Assembly: GCA_022821275.1 (NCBI GenBank)
Contig: JAJEDY010000005.1
Location: 1-64,000, forward strand
Length of the DNA: 64,000 nucleotides
Direction: 5' to 3'
DNA from: Candidatus Latescibacterota bacterium
Lineage (GTDB): Bacteria > Latescibacterota > UBA2968
Shown: in pieces, positions 60,190 to 64,000 of the stretch
How the letters are laid out: the number at the start of each line of letters is the position of its first letter
Position numbering within the stretch: position 1 is the stretch's first letter
The notes under the pieces: generated by a model
Told to the model about the DNA's origin: nothing
The model's input: the letters and a program-made list of their open reading frames with translations, nothing else
Database searches by the model: none
Position numbers and translations under genes: made by a program

Positions 60190-61731
60190 TTAGTTGGGCG
60201 ATATGTCGTCTGAGAAGAGTCCGCCAGTGAACTTGAGCATGACTTTGAAGGACGCCAGGCCCACGGGACGCCCATCGGGATCTACGATGGGAATATGGCG
60301 GAAGCCGTGTAGAGACATCAGGTGCAGGAGGTGCCCGATGGGATCAGATGTTTTCAATGCGGTGGGGTCTTTGGTCATCAGGCTATCGACCGTTATTTTT
60401 GTCAGGTCTATATCGCGCCCGGCAACTTTTTCAAAGAGATCTCCCTGTGCGAATATGCCGCGCAATAAGCCCTGTTTGTCAACGACCAGCAAACACCCCA
60501 GATTTTTGCTGCGCATGGTCTCGACGGCATCGGCTACCGAGGTCTCGGCGGATACGCATTCGGGCGCTGGCAGATCGAGCGATGAGATCGGGTCGTAGAG
60601 CAGTTGCTGAAGCGCCGTGCGCGGTGCCATGGGGTCTTCTTGTTCGATATCGGGAATGATATTCGATGTGGGCAATTCTTCGTGGACTTCTTGCACGGTT
60701 TCGGCGTCGGGACCTTCGGGAACAATCCAGGTGTCTGTCGCGTGATACAGGGCATTGAGATCGCCTGCGCCGCGTTCTTCAACCGCCTGGCGGCCCTGTG
60801 CGATGATTTGGTCTTCGTAAATTGGACGTTCGACACAGCGAAATACGCCGAATGGTACAGGATATTCCGGATGTGTGAGGCGACTGAGCAAATACGCATG
60901 GGCTGGATTGTCCAGGGTTTCGTCGTGTGTGAGCAAGTCGCTTTCCGACACGCCATTACCCAGGGTTACGACTTCGGGCGCAAGCCCATTGACGCGGATG
61001 CCTTTGTCGCGATCTTTGCCAAAAATGATGGGTTGGCCGTGTTCCAGAATGACGGTCTGATCGTCTTTGACATCCGCTTCGGTGGCAAAAAACCAGGCAC
61101 CGTCGTTGTAGATGTTGCAGTTCTGGTAAATTTCGACAAAGGACGTGCCGCGGTGTTCGGTGGCGCGTTTGAGAATCTCGGCCATGTGCTTGGTGTTGCG
61201 GTCAACACTGCGGGCGACAAAGGTGGCTTCGGCTGCCAGGGCAACGGATATGGCATTGAAGTCCTGTTCCACAGAGCCCATGGGCGACGAATAGGTGCGC
61301 GTGCCCGGTGGCGATGTGGGCGAATATTGTCCTTTGGTGAGGCCGTAGATCGCATTGTTGAAGAGTATGATGTTGAGATCGACATTGCGACGCAGCACAT
61401 GCAACAGGTGATTGCCACCTATGGATAGGCTGTCGCCATCGCCGGTGATTACCCACACGTGCAGGTCGGGATTGGCCACTTTGAGGCCGGTCGCCACGGT
61501 TGCCGCACGACCGTGAATGGTGTGCAAACCGTACGTGTTCATGTAATAGGGGAAGCGGCTGGAGCAACCAATGCCCGATATAAAGACCATGTCTTCTCGC
61601 GCAATGCCCATTTCGGGCAACACGCGTTGCATCTGTGCAAGGATGGCGTAATCGCCACAACCGGGGCACCAGCGCACTTCCTGGTCGGATACGAAGTCTT
61701 TTCGCGTCAGTGTTTCAATAGCGTCTGCCAT
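60190..61731 (-). CDS. korB: 2-oxoacid:ferredoxin oxidoreductase beta subunit fused to paired CBS domains
   Basis: 513 residues. The thiamine-diphosphate beta subunit spans about 1-330: VRWCPGCGDYAILAQMQRVL, FISGIGCSSRFPYYMNTYGL, GRAATVATGLKVANP and VITGDGDSLSIGGNHLLHVL (GDG motif), NNAIYGLTKGQ. From about 385 two CBS motifs follow: VADAVETMRSKNLGCLLVVD, GIFAQGDLF, VDSLMTKDPTALKTSDPIGH and HGFRHIPIVDPDGRPVGLAS. CBS pairs bind adenosine nucleotides, so the enzyme may be energy-regulated. Lies 13 nt downstream of korAG. Confidence 0.9.
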   Translation of the reverse strand: MADAIETLTRKDFVSDQEVRWCPGCGDYAILAQMQRVLPEMGIAREDMVFISGIGCSSRFPYYMNTYGLHTIHGRAATVATGLKVANPDLHVWVITGDGDSLSIGGNHLLHVLRRNVDLNIILFNNAIYGLTKGQYSPTSPPGTRTYSSPMGSVEQDFNAISVALAAEATFVARSVDRNTKHMAEILKRATEHRGTSFVEIYQNCNIYNDGAWFFATEADVKDDQTVILEHGQPIIFGKDRDKGIRVNGLAPEVVTLGNGVSESDLLTHDETLDNPAHAYLLSRLTHPEYPVPFGVFRCVERPIYEDQIIAQGRQAVEERGAGDLNALYHATDTWIVPEGPDAETVQEVHEELPTSNIIPDIEQEDPMAPRTALQQLLYDPISSLDLPAPECVSAETSVADAVETMRSKNLGCLLVVDKQGLLRGIFAQGDLFEKVAGRDIDLTKITVDSLMTKDPTALKTSDPIGHLLHLMSLHGFRHIPIVDPDGRPVGLASFKVMLKFTGGLFSDDISPN

Positions 61732-61743
61732 GTTTGGATTCCT

Positions 61744-63636
61744 CTATAACGATGCGCTCTTTGGAGCACCCAGTATTTCGGCAATTTTGCCGGAGAGTTC
61801 TGTAATTTTGAAGGGCAATCCCTGAACTTTATTGAAGGGAACGATAACCTGTGAGGGATACTTGGCCTGGAGCAGCAAAGACAACTGTCCCATGTTGAGT
61901 TCGGGCACGAGTATGGTTTTGTAACTCGATAGTATCGCGCCCAGATTTTTGGGGAATGGGTTGAGGTAGCGCAGATGCGCTGCGGCAACCGAATAGCCTT
62001 GCTGTCGCATTCGGCGCACTGCCGAACGGATCGCACCATAAGTACATCCCCAGCCCAGGACGAGCAAATCGCCCGATTTGGGGCCCATGACGTGCTGGAG
62101 TGGAATGCGGTCGGCGATGCGCGCCAGGCGTTCGGCGCGTATGTTCGCCATGTGCTGGTTGTCATCCGGGTCGTAGGATACATTGCCCGTGCCGTCTTCT
62201 TTGCCCAGTCCACCAAGCCTGTGTTCAAGGCCCGGTGTGCCCGGCAATACCCAGGGACGAGATAGCGTTTTTGGATCGCGCAGATAGGGCAAGAAGCCCT
62301 CGGGGTCGGTTCTGTGCTCGGTCTGAATGGTCGGAATATCATCCGGATCGGGAATTTTCCACGGCTCAGCGCTGGTGTTGAGGTATCCATCGGAGAGGAA
62401 AATGACCGGGCTCATGGTTTCAACGGCGATGCGAAACGCTTCGATGACCATGTCAAAGCAGTCTGAAGGCGTGGCCGGTGAGACAATGGGGATGGGGCTG
62501 TCGCCATTGCGACCAAACATGCATTGGAGCAGGTCCGATTGTTCTGTTTTGGTGGGCATGCCCGTGCTGGGACCACCGCGCTGAAAATCGCAGATAACGA
62601 GGGGCAATTCCATCATCAGAGCGAGGTTCATGGCTTCGCTTTTCAGTGCGATGCCGGGGCCACTGGTGCCCGTGGCGGCAAATGCGCCTCCAAAAGCAGC
62701 GCCAATGACTGAGCCCAATGCGGAAATTTCATCTTCTGCCTGGAAGGTTCGCACGTCAAAATTTTTCAATGCGGCCAGTTCTTCGAGCACTGCGCTGGCC
62801 GGCGTGATGGGGTAGCTGCCGTAAAAGAGGGTTTTGCCCGCTTTGTGAGCCGCTGTGACCATGCCTATTGCCGTGGCCTGTGTACCCGTGACAGCGCGAT
62901 AAGTGCCCGGTGCGACGACGGCTTTTTTGACCTGGTACTGAACCTGAAATTCTTCGACTGTTTCTCCAAAGTTGTAGCCGGCTTTCAGGGTGCTGACGTT
63001 GCCGTCGATGATTTCGTCTTTGCCCTGAAATTTCTTTTCGAGCATGCGAATGGTCGGCTCTATCGGGCGGTCGAAGATCCAGTAGGACAGGCCCAATGCG
63101 AAGAAGTTTTTCATCATGTCAATCTGGCGATTGCTCAGGCCCTCAACGTGTGCGACAGCTTCTTTGTGCAGCGTGGTGAGGGGTACTTTGACCACGCGAT
63201 AATTGGAGAGTCCATTGCCTTCGAGGGGATCGCCGTCGTATCCGGCTTTGCGCAGGTTGTTGCGCGTGAAGTTGTCCGTGTTGGCAATGACGATGCCGCC
63301 GTCTGGAAGGTCGTTGATATTGGCTTTGAGTGCTGCCGGGTTCATCGCTACGAGGACTTGGGGTTCATCTCCGGGCGTGTATATTTCTTCGCTGGATATG
63401 TGGATTTGAAACCCGCTAACGCCGGGCAATGTGCCGGCAGGTGCGCGGATTTCAGCGGGAAAGTCCGGCAGGGTACTGATGTCATTGCCGACGATTGCCG
63501 AGGTGTTGGCAAATTCTTTGCCGATGAGCTGACTGCCATCGCCGGAATCACCTGCAAAGCGAATGGCAATCGATTCGATTTCGGACAGTTCGAAAAGTGT
63601 CGATTCGGCCGTTTCTTCGATGTCTATTTCGGCCAT
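61744..63636 (-). CDS. korA: 2-oxoacid:ferredoxin oxidoreductase, fused gamma-alpha subunit
   Basis: 630 residues, GGAGG upstream. The first 190 residues form the gamma domain (AIRFAGDSGDGSQLIGKEFA, PEIRAPAGTLPGVSGFQIHI with minor variants). The rest is the alpha subunit with its thiamine site (GSYPITPASAVLEELAAL, FQAEDEISALGSVIGAAFGG, ATGTSGPGIALKSEAMNLAL) and a C-terminal domain LVLGWGCTYGAIRSAVRRMR. With KorB it oxidises 2-oxoglutarate or a similar acid, reducing ferredoxin in the TCA route with citrate synthase. Confidence 0.9.
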   Translation of the reverse strand: MAEIDIEETAESTLFELSEIESIAIRFAGDSGDGSQLIGKEFANTSAIVGNDISTLPDFPAEIRAPAGTLPGVSGFQIHISSEEIYTPGDEPQVLVAMNPAALKANINDLPDGGIVIANTDNFTRNNLRKAGYDGDPLEGNGLSNYRVVKVPLTTLHKEAVAHVEGLSNRQIDMMKNFFALGLSYWIFDRPIEPTIRMLEKKFQGKDEIIDGNVSTLKAGYNFGETVEEFQVQYQVKKAVVAPGTYRAVTGTQATAIGMVTAAHKAGKTLFYGSYPITPASAVLEELAALKNFDVRTFQAEDEISALGSVIGAAFGGAFAATGTSGPGIALKSEAMNLALMMELPLVICDFQRGGPSTGMPTKTEQSDLLQCMFGRNGDSPIPIVSPATPSDCFDMVIEAFRIAVETMSPVIFLSDGYLNTSAEPWKIPDPDDIPTIQTEHRTDPEGFLPYLRDPKTLSRPWVLPGTPGLEHRLGGLGKEDGTGNVSYDPDDNQHMANIRAERLARIADRIPLQHVMGPKSGDLLVLGWGCTYGAIRSAVRRMRQQGYSVAAAHLRYLNPFPKNLGAILSSYKTILVPELNMGQLSLLLQAKYPSQVIVPFNKVQGLPFKITELSGKIAEILGAPKSASL

Positions 63637-63654
63637 AAATCCTCCTGAAGTATT

Positions 63655-64000
63655 TTAGGCACCAGCCCGAGCGCTGGCAAAGTGGTCGGGGGTTGGCGGT
63701 AAGTTGTAGATTTCTTCTGGGAAATGATCGCTCATGTATTTGATGATGGCATAGTGTGTCAGTGTGCCCAATACGCGCCTGTCTGCATCTACAACGGGCA
63801 TGTATCGGTGGGGCTTGTCGCTCATAAATCGGATGGCTTCGATTAGTGTGGTATCCGATTGCAGGGTGAGCGGATCGGGGGTCATGATCGTTTCTATAGG
63901 CTCGTTGATTACTTCGGATTGGTCGATTACACGGCGGGCAATGTCGTGTGCTGTAAAGATGCCGATCAGTTTGCCCTGGTCCATGACCAGCGCGCATTTG
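63655..64000 (-). CDS. CBS-domain protein, N-terminus outside the window
   Basis: At least 115 residues visible, cut at the right edge (…KCALVMDQGKLIGIFTAHDI). It contains the end of one CBS motif and a second, complete one: IETIMTPDPLTLQSDTTLIE and RYMPVVDADRRVLGTLTHYA. It precedes korAG by 18 nt and probably regulates it, like the CBS pair fused to KorB. What lies N-terminal is not known. Confidence 0.8.
   Translation of the reverse strand, partial: KCALVMDQGKLIGIFTAHDIARRVIDQSEVINEPIETIMTPDPLTLQSDTTLIEAIRFMSDKPHRYMPVVDADRRVLGTLTHYAIIKYMSDHFPEEIYNLPPTPDHFASARAGA

Overview
The window looks like a chromosomal stretch of an uncultivated, probably Gram-negative bacterium. It is rich in sulfatases, glycosidases, Gfo/Idh-type dehydrogenases, sugar isomerases, an enolase-superfamily dehydratase and a phytanoyl-CoA dioxygenase-like enzyme. 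That mix, with a KorAB-type 2-oxoacid:ferredoxin oxidoreductase, resembles Latescibacterota/Poribacteria-like lineages; this is inference from gene content only. Base composition is mixed: the catabolic genes are GC-richer, while the defence and toxin-antitoxin islands are AT-richer. Short dispersed repeats are common.

Layout. (1) 1-4.4 kb: an orphan cas6 and, just upstream of it, a regulator that fuses an NE0113-type CARF domain to a sigma-54 activator AAA+ domain and a Fis-type HTH. Between them lie a terminator, a consensus-spaced -24/-12 promoter aimed at cas6, and three GTGCA-N4-TRCAC palindromes 100-200 bp upstream of it. This is a complete candidate circuit linking a cyclic-nucleotide sensor to CRISPR RNA processing. 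A 142-bp MITE with an 8-bp target duplication sits upstream, and its empty site survives in a broken second copy of the regulator's 5' end near 12.1 kb. (2) 4.4-12 kb: a secreted EF-hand protein, a TnpB-only IS with a long pseudoknot before tnpB, and a sulfatase flanked by two Tat-exported DmfA2-like proteins. (3) 12-15.4 kb: an R-M remnant, a RlaP-like nucleotidyltransferase and a deiodinase-like selenoprotein. (4) 15.6-25 kb: rhamnulokinase and an oxidoreductase, then a defence/TA island (TIR, McrBC with an in-frame UGA in mcrB, HigA, pRiA4b ORF-3/LexA-like fusion, orphan DNA methyltransferase). (5) 25-47.5 kb: catabolic gene runs interrupted by VapBC and other small TA-like genes. (6) 47.6-57.5 kb: a methyltransferase, citrate synthase, MsrP-like protein, and a selenium locus with a thioredoxin-like selenoprotein, a Sec-containing SelD and tRNA-Sec. 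This is followed by paired zinc phospholipase/nuclease-like proteins, a CysQ-like phosphatase and an aspartoacylase-like enzyme. (7) 57.5-64 kb: PhyH, HepT/MntA, an oxidoreductase, and korB (fused to CBS domains), korAG and a CBS protein.

How it fits together. The deiodinase-like protein, the redoxin and SelD all read through UGA where the family has Cys or Sec. Each has a hairpin 12-15 nt downstream, and tRNA-Sec lies in the same window, so UGA recoding is real here. The separate UGA in mcrB has no such support and looks like a nonsense mutation. The sulfatases and hydrolases form strand-coherent runs with good ribosome binding sites and short gaps, suggesting operons for breakdown of sulfated or decorated glycans.
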